A DNA stretch of 64,000 bases from Alicyclobacillus mali (GTDB taxonomy: Bacteria > Bacillota > Bacilli > Alicyclobacillales > Alicyclobacillaceae): the NCBI RefSeq assembly GCF_017329565.1, contig NZ_JAFMTT010000003.1. One strand, 5' to 3'. The first letter of the stretch is position 1. The number at the start of each line of letters is the position of its first letter. Positions 41,135-56,933 of the stretch are shown piece by piece. Made by a program: the position numbers and the translations under genes. The notes under the pieces were generated by a model that saw only the letters and a list, made by a program, of their open reading frames with translations, did no database searches and was not told where the DNA came from.

Positions 41135-42559
41135 GTGGGGATTGTCCTGTACAACAGCCTGACGAGCAAAAAGGAGCCGCTTCAGACGCTCGAACCCGGC
41201 AAAGTGCGGTTTTACGCGTGCGGCCCGACGGTCTATCACTACTTTCACCTCGGGAACGCGCGCATGTTCGTCGTCTTCGACACCATTCGCCGTTATCTCG
41301 AGTATCGAGGATACGATGTGCGATTCGTGCAAAATTTCACCGACATTGACGACCGCATCATTCAACGCGCGCAGGAGCTTGGCATCAGCCCGCGCGAACT
41401 CGCCGAGGAAAATATCCGCTATTACTTCGAGGACGCAGGCAAGTTGTTCGTTCGGCGTGCCACTGTGCATCCCAGGGTCACCGAGTGCGTCGACGATATC
41501 ATTCGCTTCGTCCAGGATTTGATAAATCGCGGCCACGCCTACGAGCGAAACGGCAGCGTCTATTTTGACACGTCTTCCTTCCCGGAGTACGGGAAGCTCT
41601 CACATCAGTCACCGGACGACATGCGAGCAGGCTATCGCATTGAAGTTCAGGATGAAAAGGACGATCCGGCCGATTTTGCACTCTGGAAGGCGGCGAAGCC
41701 TGGCGAGGAGTGGTGGTCGAGCCCGTGGGGGCCTGGGCGTCCAGGTTGGCATATCGAATGCTCCGTCATGAATTACCTGTACCTCGGTGAGCAAATCGAC
41801 ATCCACGCGGGCGGGCGCGATCTCGTCTTTCCTCATCACGAGAACGAGATCGCCCAGAGCGAGGCACATTCGGGCAAGACGTTCGCGCGGTATTGGTTGC
41901 ACAACGGGACACTGAACATCAATGGCGAGAAGATGTCCAAGTCCACAGGCAACTTCATCATGACGCGAGATCTTCTTGAGCGCCGGGACCCGAGGGCCGT
42001 GCGCTTCTTCCTCCTGTCCGCGCACTATCGGAACCCGCTGAATTACACCGAGGAGGCGCTGGACCAGGCGGAGCAGGCGCTGGCGCGGATCGACCGCTTG
42101 ATTCGGGACTTGGAACACCGCGCGGAGGCGCTGGCGTCGCTGCGCGGCGCGCTCGATCGCGCGGAGCATGAACCGTCTACCGAGGGGCGATCCGACGTGG
42201 ATCAGATCCGCAGCGCCTTCATCCAGGCGATGGACGACGACTTCAACACGGCGGACGGGATGGCGGCCATCTTCGACGGCGTGCGCTTGGTCAACACGCG
42301 CTTGGAAGAGGGCGGCTTGAGCGTCGGCGACCTCCTCTTGTACCGCGACCTGTTCGTCGAACTGCTCGACGTCCTTGGTATTCCGAAGAAGGAAGAGGAG
42401 CGGCTGGAAGACGAGATCGAGCGACTCATCGCGGAGCGCGCGGAAGCCCGGAAGCGGCGCGACTTCGCGCGGGCGGACGAGATTCGTGACAAGCTTCGGC
42501 ATCGAGGCATCGTCCTTGAAGATACCCCGTACGGCACGCGCTGGAGCTACGAATCATGA
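41135..42559 (+). CDS. cysS: Cysteinyl-tRNA synthetase
   Basis: 474 residues. Class I; HIGH-like YHYFHLGNAR, zinc ligands in YACGPTVY, WHIECSVMN and FPHHENEIAQSE, KMSKS in GEKMSKSTGNFIM. GTG 41135 is preceded by GGGGAGGTGAGG; the open frame to 41090 overlaps gltX and is not used. Its 3' end overlaps mrnC by four bases. Confidence 0.97.
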   Translation: MGIVLYNSLTSKKEPLQTLEPGKVRFYACGPTVYHYFHLGNARMFVVFDTIRRYLEYRGYDVRFVQNFTDIDDRIIQRAQELGISPRELAEENIRYYFEDAGKLFVRRATVHPRVTECVDDIIRFVQDLINRGHAYERNGSVYFDTSSFPEYGKLSHQSPDDMRAGYRIEVQDEKDDPADFALWKAAKPGEEWWSSPWGPGRPGWHIECSVMNYLYLGEQIDIHAGGRDLVFPHHENEIAQSEAHSGKTFARYWLHNGTLNINGEKMSKSTGNFIMTRDLLERRDPRAVRFFLLSAHYRNPLNYTEEALDQAEQALARIDRLIRDLEHRAEALASLRGALDRAEHEPSTEGRSDVDQIRSAFIQAMDDDFNTADGMAAIFDGVRLVNTRLEEGGLSVGDLLLYRDLFVELLDVLGIPKKEEERLEDEIERLIAERAEARKRRDFARADEIRDKLRHRGIVLEDTPYGTRWSYES

Positions 42560-42969
42560 AGCGGAACTGGCGGGTGGAGGACGTCTCACCGCTCGCGCTC
42601 GCGTTTTTGGGTGACGCGGTGTGGGAGATCTATGCGCGCAACCACTGCCTAAATCTCGGCATCCTCCGCCCGCACGATCTGCAGCGCCAGGCGACACGCT
42701 ACGTCTCCGCTGCCTCACAGGCCGAGGCGCTTCGGCTGCTGGAGCCCATGCTGACGGACGCCGAGCGAGACGTGATTCGCCGAGGGCGCAATCAGAAGTC
42801 GGCCCACACGCGCCGGAATGTCGATGTCGTGGTCTACCGGCTCGCGACCGGTTTCGAGGCGCTGGTGGGCTACCTGTACGCCACGGGCGAGCGGGAGAGG
42901 CTTGACGAGATCGCCGCTCGTGCGCTCGCGGCGCTGGATGCGCAAAATGACGAAACAGGGGAGCCATGA
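42556..42969 (+). CDS. mrnC: Mini-ribonuclease III
   Basis: 137 residues. RNase III catalytic domain without the dsRNA-binding domain, used in 23S rRNA maturation. SPLALAFLGDAVWEIYARNH contains the catalytic Asp; RRGRNQKSAHTRRNVDVVVY and the acidic GFEALVGYLYATGE complete the site. ATG overlaps the cysS stop. Confidence 0.95.
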   Translation: MKRNWRVEDVSPLALAFLGDAVWEIYARNHCLNLGILRPHDLQRQATRYVSAASQAEALRLLEPMLTDAERDVIRRGRNQKSAHTRRNVDVVVYRLATGFEALVGYLYATGERERLDEIAARALAALDAQNDETGEP

Positions 42970-42971
42970 AC

Positions 42972-43733
42972 ATGTCGATGAGAGACGGCGTGCGGCGCCG
43001 AACGGCACAAACCGAAGAAGCGGCCGATCTCGTCAAAGGCCGCCACGCCGTGCTGGCGGCGCTCGAGAGCGAACGGCCTGTGAACAAGGTGTGGGTGGCG
43101 GAAGGCGCTTCTGGCATGGACGCCATTGTGGCAAAGGCGAGGGCGCGCGGGGCGGTGGTGCAGTTTGTGCCTCGAAATCGGCTCGACGAGATGGCGGGTG
43201 CGCACCAGGGCGTCATTGCGCAGGTGGCCCCGTATGCGTACGTCGATCTCGACGACGTGTTTCAGCGCGATACCGGCGTTGCCCCGCTTGTGGTGGTGCT
43301 CGACGAGATCGCCGATCCACACAACTTTGGGGCGATTTTGCGCACGGCGGAGGCATCGGGGGCGCAGGGCGTCATTATCGGCAAGCGCAGGCAGGCGCAG
43401 GTGACCGACGTCGTGGCGAAAGCGGCGGCAGGCGCGCTCGAGACGATGCCCGTGGCGCGCGTGGCGAATATCGCGCAGGCACTGCAGCGGCTGAAGCAGG
43501 CGGGGTATTGGATTGTCGGCGCCGACGTGGAGGCCAAGGTGCCCTATACCGAGGTCGATTACCGGGGGCCCACGGCTATCGTCATCGGCTCCGAGGGCCA
43601 AGGGATGCGCCGGTGGGTTCGCGAGCAGTGTGACTTTCTCGTCTCCATCCCAATTCTGGGTCGAGTGCAGAGTCTAAACGCCTCGGTCGCGGCGGGGGTC
43701 CTGCTGTATGAAGCGGTCCGCCAGCGGGCGTAA
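42972..43733 (+). CDS. rlmB: 23S rRNA (guanosine-2'-O)-methyltransferase RlmB-like
   Basis: 253 residues. SPOUT/TrmH family with an N-terminal L30e-like domain (LVKGRHAVLAALESERPVNK) and knot motifs DEIADPHNFGAILRTAEASG, AIVIGSEGQGMRR and IPILGRVQSLNASVAAGV. ATG 42972 is eight bases from AGGGGAG; ATG 42966 is too close. Exact target base not determinable from sequence. Confidence 0.93.
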   Translation: MSMRDGVRRRTAQTEEAADLVKGRHAVLAALESERPVNKVWVAEGASGMDAIVAKARARGAVVQFVPRNRLDEMAGAHQGVIAQVAPYAYVDLDDVFQRDTGVAPLVVVLDEIADPHNFGAILRTAEASGAQGVIIGKRRQAQVTDVVAKAAAGALETMPVARVANIAQALQRLKQAGYWIVGADVEAKVPYTEVDYRGPTAIVIGSEGQGMRRWVREQCDFLVSIPILGRVQSLNASVAAGVLLYEAVRQRA

Positions 43734-44250
43734 GGGGCGTTCAGCGCGCCTCGTGATTGTCGATGGGTACAATGTCATTGCGAGGCGCGCGGGCCGAAGC
43801 CTGGCGCAGATTGAGGATCTGGAGGAGGCGCGCCGCGAGATCGAGGACCTGTTGAGCCAGTACCGCGCGATGTACGGTGAGGACGTGATCGTCGTGTATG
43901 ATGCGCACCGCAGGTCCGGGCCGGGGCACGAGGAGGAGCAGGCGGGCGTGCGCATCGTCTTCACGGAGTCGGGGGAGACGGCGGACGCGCGAATTGAGCG
44001 GCTCGTGTACGAACTGCGGGACGAATACCGGGAGATCACAGTGGCCACGTCGGATGCGGCCGAGCAGCAGGTGGCGCTCGGCGGTGGCGCGTTGCGCATC
44101 TCCGCGAACGAGCTTTTGGTGCGGCTGGACAGGATGAGAGAGGATATTGATCGCGAAACGCGGCGACACACGACGGGCGACCGACGCACGCTGCGCGATG
44201 CGCTCACGGATGACTTGGCGGATCAGCTCGAACGATGGCGACGGCGATAG
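43708..44250 (+). CDS. rae1: YacP-type NYN-domain ribonuclease (Rae1-like)
   Basis: 180 residues. PIN-like NYN domain: LVIVDGYNVIARRAG, VYDAHRRSGPG, FTESGETADARIERLV, VATSDAAEQQVALGGGA. B. subtilis YacP (Rae1) cleaves mRNA in the ribosomal A site. It overlaps rlmB by 26 bases. An intrinsic terminator follows. Confidence 0.92.
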   Translation: MKRSASGRKGRSARLVIVDGYNVIARRAGRSLAQIEDLEEARREIEDLLSQYRAMYGEDVIVVYDAHRRSGPGHEEEQAGVRIVFTESGETADARIERLVYELRDEYREITVATSDAAEQQVALGGGALRISANELLVRLDRMREDIDRETRRHTTGDRRTLRDALTDDLADQLERWRRR

Positions 44251-44263
44251 GTGCAATGTGTCG

Positions 44264-44288
44264 AAAATGGCGTCCTGACGCCTATTTT
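44264..44288. terminator. Terminator before sigH
   Basis: A stem of ten pairs with one bulged T (44264-44273 with 44278-44288): A/T-rich base and GC upper stem with a CCTG loop. T-rich on the right and A-rich on the left, so it can work in either direction. Confidence 0.55.
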
Positions 44289-44303
44289 GCTGTCTGAACG
44301 CAA

Positions 44304-44333
44304 TTGATCCTCTCAAATGCCATCATGTATAAT
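44304..44333 (+). promoter_or_regulatory. Sigma-A promoter of sigH
   Basis: TTGATC (44304-44309), an 18-base spacer and a perfect TATAAT (44328-44333), 32 bases before the sigH start. Confidence 0.75.
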
Positions 44334-44365
44334 GGCGTCATTCACGAGGCTCGGGGTGATAGAGT

Positions 44366-45037
44366 TTGTCGACGCAGCCGACACCAAGAGACGCCGATGC
44401 GGCTCCGCCGTACGACACGGCGCCCTACGAGAAGATGACAGACGAAGAGCTGGTCGAGGCTGTTCATCGCGGCGACACCGACGCGCTCGACTATTTGATT
44501 CACAAATACAAGAATTTCGTTCGCGCGAAGGCGCGGTCATATTTCCTCATCGGGGCTGATCGGGAAGACATCGTGCAGGAAGGCATGATTGGACTGTACA
44601 AGTCCATCCGCGATTTTCGCGGAGACAAGCTCTCCTCCTTCAAGGCGTTTGCCGAACTGTGCATCACGCGCCAGATTATCACCGCTATCAAAACGGCCAC
44701 GAGACAAAAGCATATTCCGCTCAATTCCTACGTTTCGCTGGACAAGCCCATTTATGACGAGGATTCGGATCGCACGCTGCTGGATGTCATCTGCACCGTG
44801 CGCGTGGCGGATCCGGAAGAACTGATTATAAACCAGGAAGAATTCGACGATATTGAGGGTAAGATGTCCGAATTGCTGAGCGATCTGGAGCGCCAGGTAC
44901 TGATGCTGTACCTCGACGGTCGCTCGTATCAGGAGATTGCCGTGGATCTCGCCCGGCATGTCAAATCCATCGACAACGCACTTCAGCGGGTCAAGCGAAA
45001 GCTGGAGAAATACTTGACGGTGCGCAACGTGATATGA
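44366..45037 (+). CDS. sigH: RNA polymerase sigma-H factor
   Basis: 223 residues. Stationary-phase and early sporulation sigma factor. Region 2: DADALDYLIHKYKNFVRAKA-like start then GADREDIVQEGMIGLYKSIR; FAELCITRQIITAIKTATRQ in 2.4; region 4 LLSDLERQVLMLYLDGRSYQ with VKSIDNALQRVKRKLEKYL. The N-terminus is about 20 residues longer and Pro/Asp-rich. TTG 44366 is five bases from GGGGTGAT. Order sigH-rpmG-secE-nusG is conserved. Confidence 0.95.
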   Translation: MSTQPTPRDADAAPPYDTAPYEKMTDEELVEAVHRGDTDALDYLIHKYKNFVRAKARSYFLIGADREDIVQEGMIGLYKSIRDFRGDKLSSFKAFAELCITRQIITAIKTATRQKHIPLNSYVSLDKPIYDEDSDRTLLDVICTVRVADPEELIINQEEFDDIEGKMSELLSDLERQVLMLYLDGRSYQEIAVDLARHVKSIDNALQRVKRKLEKYLTVRNVI

Positions 45038-45139
45038 TAATGTTGTGCAGGTATGAGCCCCGGTTCGGGGGTTCTTCTGTTTCTGCGTCCATGACCGAGA
45101 GATCGGTTTCGTGGTCGGTTGACACGGGGAGGTGCCAAA

Positions 45140-45289
45140 ATGCGCGAGATCATCACCCTCGCTTGCACGGAGTGCAAACAGAGGAACTATACGACGACGA
45201 AGAACAAGAAGAATGATCCGGATCGTCTCGAGCTGAAAAAGTATTGCCCCACCTGCAACTCGCACACGACGCACCGCGAGACCCGTTAA
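45140..45289 (+). CDS. rpmG: 50S ribosomal protein L33
   Basis: 49 residues, normal length: MREIITLACTECKQRNYTTT, ending KKYCPTCNSHTTHRETR. Two CxxC zinc pairs are present, so this is the zinc-dependent (C+) form. GGGGAGGTG precedes ATG 45140. Confidence 0.97.
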   Translation: MREIITLACTECKQRNYTTTKNKKNDPDRLELKKYCPTCNSHTTHRETR

Positions 45290-45323
45290 GGCGCCGCTCT
45301 TGGCCCACAAAGGAGCATCGAAC

Positions 45324-45557
45324 GTGGCGAAACCGAACGATACCCTCGTGGAACTGAATCAGCACGCGAAGCGCACGGGCATCGTCGCCTTCTTCAAGGA
45401 GTCGTTCCGGGAGTTAAAGCGCGTTCGTTGGCCGAAGCGCCGTGAGGTCATTGTGTACACGGCGGCCTGTCTTTTGGTGTGTGCCATTTTGGGCGTGCTC
45501 ATCTGGGGTTTTGACATCGGGATTTCTGCGGCGATGTCGGCCATCGGCGTAGACTAA
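45324..45557 (+). CDS. secE: Preprotein translocase subunit SecE
   Basis: 77 residues. Cytoplasmic amphipathic helix FKESFRELKRVRWPKRREV, then one membrane helix (IVYTAACLLVCAILGVLIWG). GTG 45324 has AAAGGAG eight bases upstream; the in-frame TTG 45300 precedes that SD. Confidence 0.95.
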   Translation: MAKPNDTLVELNQHAKRTGIVAFFKESFRELKRVRWPKRREVIVYTAACLLVCAILGVLIWGFDIGISAAMSAIGVD

Positions 45558-45593
45558 CGCGTCATGGGGGTGGCGGGCTGCTCGCCCTGCTCA

Positions 45594-46139
45594 ATGGAGA
45601 ATCTTGAGAAGCAGTGGTATGTGATTCACACATACTCGGGCTACGAGAACAAGGTGAAGAGCAACCTCGAAAGCCGAGTGCAGACCATGGGCATGGAGGA
45701 CCGAATTTTTCGCGTCGTCGTGCCCACGGAAGAGGCTGTGGAAATTAAAAACGGCAAAAAGCGCGTGGTGCAGCGCAAGACCTATCCGGGATATGTCCTC
45801 GTCGAGATGATCATGACGGACGATTCCTGGTATGTCGTGCGCAACACGCCTGGGGTGACCGGCTTTGTCGGATCGCCCGGCGCCGGATCGAAACCTATGC
45901 CGCTCATGCCGCACGAGGTCGAACAGATCCTGAGTTCCATGGGTGTCAACGAGGCGAAGCCTGTGGCCCAGTTCAAGGTCGGCGACGTTGTGCGCTTGAT
46001 CAGCGGTCCGTTTGCAGACATGGTTGGGACGGTGGAAGAGGTTCACCCTGAGCATCAAAAGCTCAAGGTTCTCGTCTCCATGTTCGGGCGGGAAACGCCG
46101 TTGGAGGCCGATTTTACCCAGGTGGAGCACCTTCCATGA
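45594..46139 (+). CDS. nusG: Transcription elongation/antitermination factor NusG
   Basis: 181 residues from ATG 45594. NGN domain (KQWYVIHTYSGYENKVKSNL; TYPGYVLVEMIMTDDSWYVV) and C-terminal KOW domain (FKVGDVVRLISGPFADMVGT). The start matches family length, but no SD lies before it; the in-frame ATG 45564 and GTG 45570 also lack one. This is unusual here, since nearly all neighbours have strong SDs, and may mean coupling to secE. Confidence 0.95.
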   Translation: MENLEKQWYVIHTYSGYENKVKSNLESRVQTMGMEDRIFRVVVPTEEAVEIKNGKKRVVQRKTYPGYVLVEMIMTDDSWYVVRNTPGVTGFVGSPGAGSKPMPLMPHEVEQILSSMGVNEAKPVAQFKVGDVVRLISGPFADMVGTVEEVHPEHQKLKVLVSMFGRETPLEADFTQVEHLP

Positions 46140-46238
46140 GGTGGCTTGCGCCGTCTGACATATGGCAGTGAGCTCGTCGGCGTCACGTCGGCGGCTTTCT
46201 GTAGCCTGGCCAACGCTGGGCTCGCATAGATGGTTTCC

Positions 46239-46266
46239 TGTGGGAGGGCAAACCCCGAACACCACA
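46239..46266 (+). promoter_or_regulatory. L1-binding-site-like hairpin before rplK
   Basis: TGTGG (46239-46243) pairs with CCACA (46262-46266); then a 2x5 asymmetric internal loop (GA / GAACA), a GGG/CCC stem and a five-base loop. The strands GTGGGAGG and GA..ACCAC match the L1-stalk of 23S rRNA. Probably the site where free ribosomal protein L1 represses the L11 operon. Confidence 0.6.
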
Positions 46267-46290
46267 TCTCGAGTGAAGGAGGTGGCTGTG

Positions 46291-46719
<429 letters not shown>

Positions 46720-46734
46720 CGGCATGCGGGAGGC

Positions 46735-46764
46735 CGTGGGAGGTTTCCACAACCGATTACCACG
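46735..46764 (+). promoter_or_regulatory. L1-binding-site-like hairpin before rplA
   Basis: CGTGG (46735-46739) pairs with CCACG (46760-46764); a 2x5 internal loop (GA / GATTA), a GGTT/AACC stem and a five-base loop. Same architecture as 46239-46266, with compensatory changes in both stems. Probably represses rplA translation when L1 is in excess. Confidence 0.6.
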
Positions 46765-46778
46765 CGGAGGTGAGTGAC

Positions 46779-47480
46779 ATGGCAAAGCTCAGCAAGCGTC
46801 TCCAGGAGATTCACAAGCTCGTGGATCGCGATAAACTGTACGACGTGGACGAGGCGATGGACCTCGTGAAGAAGACCGCCACCGCGAAGTTTGATGAGAC
46901 GGTGGAAGTCGCGGTGCGGCTGGGCGTGGATCCGAAGAAGCAGGATCAGCAGGTCCGCGGCGCGGTCGTGCTGCCGCACGGAACGGGCAAGACGCCACGG
47001 GTGCTCGTGTTTGCCAAGGGTGAGAAGGCTCGCGAAGCGCAGGAGGCGGGCGCGGACTTCGTCGGCGACGACGACCTGATTCAGAAGATCTCGCAGGGCT
47101 GGCTCGACTTCGACGTGGCCGTGGCGACGCCGGACATGATGCCGGCGGTTGGCCGCCTCGGTCGTATTCTGGGTCCCCGCGGCTTGATGCCAAACCCGAA
47201 GACCGGTACGGTGACCTTCGACATCGCGCGCGCGGTGAACGAGATTAAGTCCGGTAAGGTCGAATATCGTTTGGACAAGGCTGGCATCATCCACTGCCCG
47301 ATTGGCAAGGCTTCCTTCGAGAAGGAGCAGCTTGTGGAGAATTTCCGGGCTCTCTTGGGTGCGCTGGTGAAGGCGAAGCCGGCGGCGGCCAAGGGCACGT
47401 ACGTGCGCGGCGTGACGGTTTCGTCGACGATGGGCCCTGGCATTCGAGTCAACCCGCAGCGCGCGGCCGTTGGCGAGTGA
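46779..47480 (+). CDS. rplA: 50S ribosomal protein L1
   Basis: 233 residues. FDETVEVAVRLGVDPKKQDQ, LPHGTGKTPRVLVFAKGEKA, LGRILGPRGLMPNPKTGTVT and VRGVTVSSTMGPGIRVNPQ are canonical. ATG 46779 follows GGAGGTGA. L1 forms the L1 stalk and autoregulates its operon in many bacteria. Confidence 0.98.
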   Translation: MAKLSKRLQEIHKLVDRDKLYDVDEAMDLVKKTATAKFDETVEVAVRLGVDPKKQDQQVRGAVVLPHGTGKTPRVLVFAKGEKAREAQEAGADFVGDDDLIQKISQGWLDFDVAVATPDMMPAVGRLGRILGPRGLMPNPKTGTVTFDIARAVNEIKSGKVEYRLDKAGIIHCPIGKASFEKEQLVENFRALLGALVKAKPAAAKGTYVRGVTVSSTMGPGIRVNPQRAAVGE

Positions 47481-47489
47481 GCCGTCGGG

Positions 47490-47506
47490 TCTGGCCGCTG
47501 GCCAGA
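47490..47506 (+). other. Hairpin after rplA and possible promoter
   Basis: A perfect seven-pair stem (47490-47496 with 47500-47506) with a GCT loop. Downstream, TATGAT (47517-47522) and TATAAC (47522-47527) could be -10 elements for rplJL, but no clear -35 is seen. Confidence 0.4.
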
Positions 47507-47540
47507 ATGGTGTTTGTATGATATAACATCCATAGCGAAA

Positions 47541-47600
47541 GGCCGTAGACAGCAGGTCTGCCCTCATCGGGCAGTGAAAGTTGCCTGCCGAGGCGTTTCC
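47541..47600 (+). ncRNA. L10 leader (ribosomal protein L10(L12)4 autoregulatory element)
   Basis: The conserved core GTAGACAGCAGG and GCCTGCCGAGGC is present, with a CTGCCC/GGGCAG hairpin (47558-47563 with 47569-47574) and a closing AGCAGG/CCTGC helix. This matches the L10 leader found before rplJ in Bacillota. It is followed by an attenuator-like hairpin. Confidence 0.72.
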
Positions 47601-47635
47601 CGCACCGATGTGCATTGGGCATGTCGAATTTCGTG

Positions 47636-47662
47636 GGCGCCTCGCGTCGTCGAGGCGCCTTT
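47636..47662 (+). terminator. Attenuator hairpin before rplJ
   Basis: A perfect nine-pair GC-rich stem (47636-47644 with 47651-47659) followed by TTTC. It lies between the L10 leader and the rplJ start, as expected for a leader that controls read-through; the T run is short. Confidence 0.5.
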
Positions 47663-47701
47663 CGCTGTGTAAAGGTGATATTTTGCGGGGAGGTGGGCGA
47701 T

Positions 47702-48211
47702 TTGGCGATTCGCCGTGCCGAAAAAGAGCAGATCGTGCAGTCCGTCGCCGAGCGGATGCGCCGCAGCAAGAGCATCGTGCTGGCTGACTACCGCGGCCTC
47801 ACGGTGGCGGAGGACACCGAGCTGCGGGCGCGCCTGCGCCAGGCCGGAATCGAATACTCCGTCGTCAAGAACACGTTGACGACGCGCGCCGCCGAGCAGG
47901 CCGAGATTGAGGGGCTGGACGCGCTCCTGGCTGGACCAACGGCCATTGCCTTCAGCTATGACGATCCGGTTGCGCCGGCAAAAATCCTGCACGAGTTTTC
48001 GCGCGAACACAAGGCGCTCGAGCTCAAGGGCGGCTATGTCGAGGGCAAGGTCGTCGATGCCAAGGAGATTGAGTCGCTTGCGAAGCTGCCGTCGCGCGAG
48101 GGGCTTCTGTCGATGTTGCTCAGCGTCCTGCAGGCGCCCATGCGCAACCTGGCGTACGTGCTGTCGCAGGTGGCCGAAAAGCAGGACGGCGAGGCTGCTC
48201 CTGCCGAGTGA
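47702..48211 (+). CDS. rplJ: 50S ribosomal protein L10
   Basis: 169 residues. SKSIVLADYRGLTVAEDTEL, VVKNTLTTRAAEQAEIEGLD, FSREHKALELKGGYVEGKVV and LPSREGLLSMLLSVLQAPMR are canonical. TTG 47702 has GGGGAGGTGG upstream. L10 anchors the L7/L12 stalk. Confidence 0.96.
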   Translation: MAIRRAEKEQIVQSVAERMRRSKSIVLADYRGLTVAEDTELRARLRQAGIEYSVVKNTLTTRAAEQAEIEGLDALLAGPTAIAFSYDDPVAPAKILHEFSREHKALELKGGYVEGKVVDAKEIESLAKLPSREGLLSMLLSVLQAPMRNLAYVLSQVAEKQDGEAAPAE

Positions 48212-48282
48212 AGCAGGCGCTCGGTGCGTGAAGTTCGGAATTTGGATTCGAATACAGACCATTGGATGAGGAGGGCTTTGTG

Positions 48283-48654
48283 ATGACCACGGCTGAGATC
48301 TTGGAAGCTGTGAAAAACATGACGGTGCTCGAGTTGAACGAGCTCGTAAAGGCCATCGAGGAAGAGTTCGGCGTGACGGCGGCTGCGCCGGTCGCGTTTG
48401 CGGGTGCCATGCCGGGGGCTGGTGAGGCCGCTCAGGCGGAGCAGACGGAGTTCGACGTGATCCTCGCGTCCGCGGGCGCCTCGAAGATCAACGTCATCAA
48501 GGTGGTGCGCGAGATCACGGGCCTCGGCCTGAAGGAAGCGAAGGACCTCGTGGACGGCGCGCCGAAGCCCATCAAGGAGAAGGTCTCCAAGGAAGAGGCC
48601 GAGAGCATCAAGGCGAAGCTCGAAGAGGCTGGCGCTTCGGTCGAGGTCAAGTAA
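48283..48654 (+). CDS. rplL: 50S ribosomal protein L7/L12
   Basis: 123 residues. N-terminal dimerisation helices (MTVLELNELVKAIEEEFGVT), Ala/Gly-rich hinge, and C-terminal domain with INVIKVVREITGLGLKEAKD. GAGGAGGG precedes ATG 48283. A strong terminator follows. Confidence 0.97.
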   Translation: MTTAEILEAVKNMTVLELNELVKAIEEEFGVTAAAPVAFAGAMPGAGEAAQAEQTEFDVILASAGASKINVIKVVREITGLGLKEAKDLVDGAPKPIKEKVSKEEAESIKAKLEEAGASVEVK

Positions 48655-48673
48655 GACAACTGCAGTGCGAGAG

Positions 48674-48697
48674 GGGTGCCCATTGGGCACCCTTTTT
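48674..48697 (+). terminator. Intrinsic terminator after rplL
   Basis: A perfect eight-pair stem (48674-48681 with 48685-48692), ATT loop, T5 (48693-48697). It lies only 21 bases before the next start, so expression of the rsmC-like gene depends on read-through or a promoter not seen. Confidence 0.9.
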
Positions 48698-48718
48698 CGA
48701 TGCGCCGGGGGTGGCGAG

Positions 48719-49318
48719 GTGGAGCATTACTTTCGGGACAATCCTTCTGCGCCGAGCGAAGAACGCGTCGTGCGGATTGAAGTCCGTGGCTTCACGGTGG
48801 AGTTGGTGACGGATCGCGGTGTGTTCAGCAAGGCGGGTTTGGACGAAGGCACGCGCCGCCTGATTGAATCGGTGGATTTGACAGGCGCCGCATCCGCGCT
48901 CGATCTCGGCTGTGGCTATGGCCCGGTGACGGCGATTCTGGCCCGCGCCTACGCTGGTGTTGAATGGTGGATGATCGACGTCAATCGCCGGGCGGTGGAG
49001 CTGGCGCGCCGCAATACGATGGACCTTGTGCCTCCACCTAAGGTGATTGAACACGACGGCATCCCTGCGCAACTTGAGGTTCAATTCGATCACGTCCTGA
49101 TGAATCCGCCGATTCGCGCGGGAAAGGCGACGGTGTTTCGCCTGTACGAAGAGGCGCGGCGAGCCCTGAAGCCCGGAGGGAAGCTCTGGGTTGTGATTCA
49201 GAAGAAGCACGGCGCGCCGTCCACCGAGGTGAAGTTGCGGGAACTGTTTGAGCGGGTGGATATCGCGCATCGGAAGGCGGGCTACTACGTGTTCTGCGCG
49301 GTGAGGCAACCTCGGTAG
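48719..49318 (+). CDS. rRNA (guanine-N2-)-methyltransferase, RsmC-like (YbxB)
   Basis: 199 residues. SAM-binding motif ALDLGCGYGPVTAILAR and catalytic motif VLMNPPIRAGKATVFRLYEE define the RsmC-type N2-guanine methyltransferases. In Bacillus ybxB sits between rplL and rpoB, as here. The target (G1207-like in 16S rRNA) is inferred. GTG 48719 was chosen for the normal N-terminus EHYFRDNPS and a GGGGGTGG SD. Confidence 0.9.
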   Translation: MEHYFRDNPSAPSEERVVRIEVRGFTVELVTDRGVFSKAGLDEGTRRLIESVDLTGAASALDLGCGYGPVTAILARAYAGVEWWMIDVNRRAVELARRNTMDLVPPPKVIEHDGIPAQLEVQFDHVLMNPPIRAGKATVFRLYEEARRALKPGGKLWVVIQKKHGAPSTEVKLRELFERVDIAHRKAGYYVFCAVRQPR

Positions 49319-49691
49319 GGCCGGCATTGCCACCATCGGGAGGTGGGAAGGGCATTTTTCACTTGATCAACATAACGGCATGTGATATCATCAACCAATG
49401 CAAACTGAGTTGTTTGGACGGATGCCTCCTCTTCGCGCATAAAATCCATCATTTTGGGGAATAGGTGAATACGACTGGCGTGTCCATCATCGTCTAGCAT
49501 GCCGAGTTGAAAGAGAAGTGCTGCACGCAAAAGTCCAGAACAGGCGGTCGCTCATCGGGCGTCGTCCTGGCGTCTTTTTGTGTGCGGCGCTTGTCTCTTT
49601 GTCTGACTTGGCTCGTCCGAGCTCAAGAAGACCTCTGATGCAAAGCCTCCTTTGCGCATCGTCCAACAAATCCGCTTGAGGGGTGACGGTT
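49319..49691 (+). other. rpoB leader region
   Basis: 373 bases without a supported gene. It has a sigma-A promoter (49363-49391) and then about 290 bases of leader. GGCGTC occurs twice as a direct repeat near 49557-49575, followed by TTTTTG, but no stable stem was found there. Reverse-strand open frames (49285-49530, 49487-49711) lack start signals. Confidence 0.6.
49363..49391 (+). promoter_or_regulatory. Sigma-A promoter of rpoBC
   Basis: TTGATC (49363-49368), a 17-base spacer and TATCAT (49386-49391). Confidence 0.65.
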
Positions 49692-53222
<3,531 letters not shown>

Positions 53223-53270
53223 CCCTGTGCGAGACCGATACCCAGGCACGACGATTGGAGGGTGCACAAG

Positions 53271-56909
<3,639 letters not shown>

Positions 56910-56933
56910 GGGCTGCCGAGGCGCTGGGAAATT

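Noticed and set aside
49285..49530. Reverse open frame of 81 codons between the rsmC-like gene and rpoB.
   Set aside because: No SD, unusual composition and location over the rpoB promoter; judged chance.
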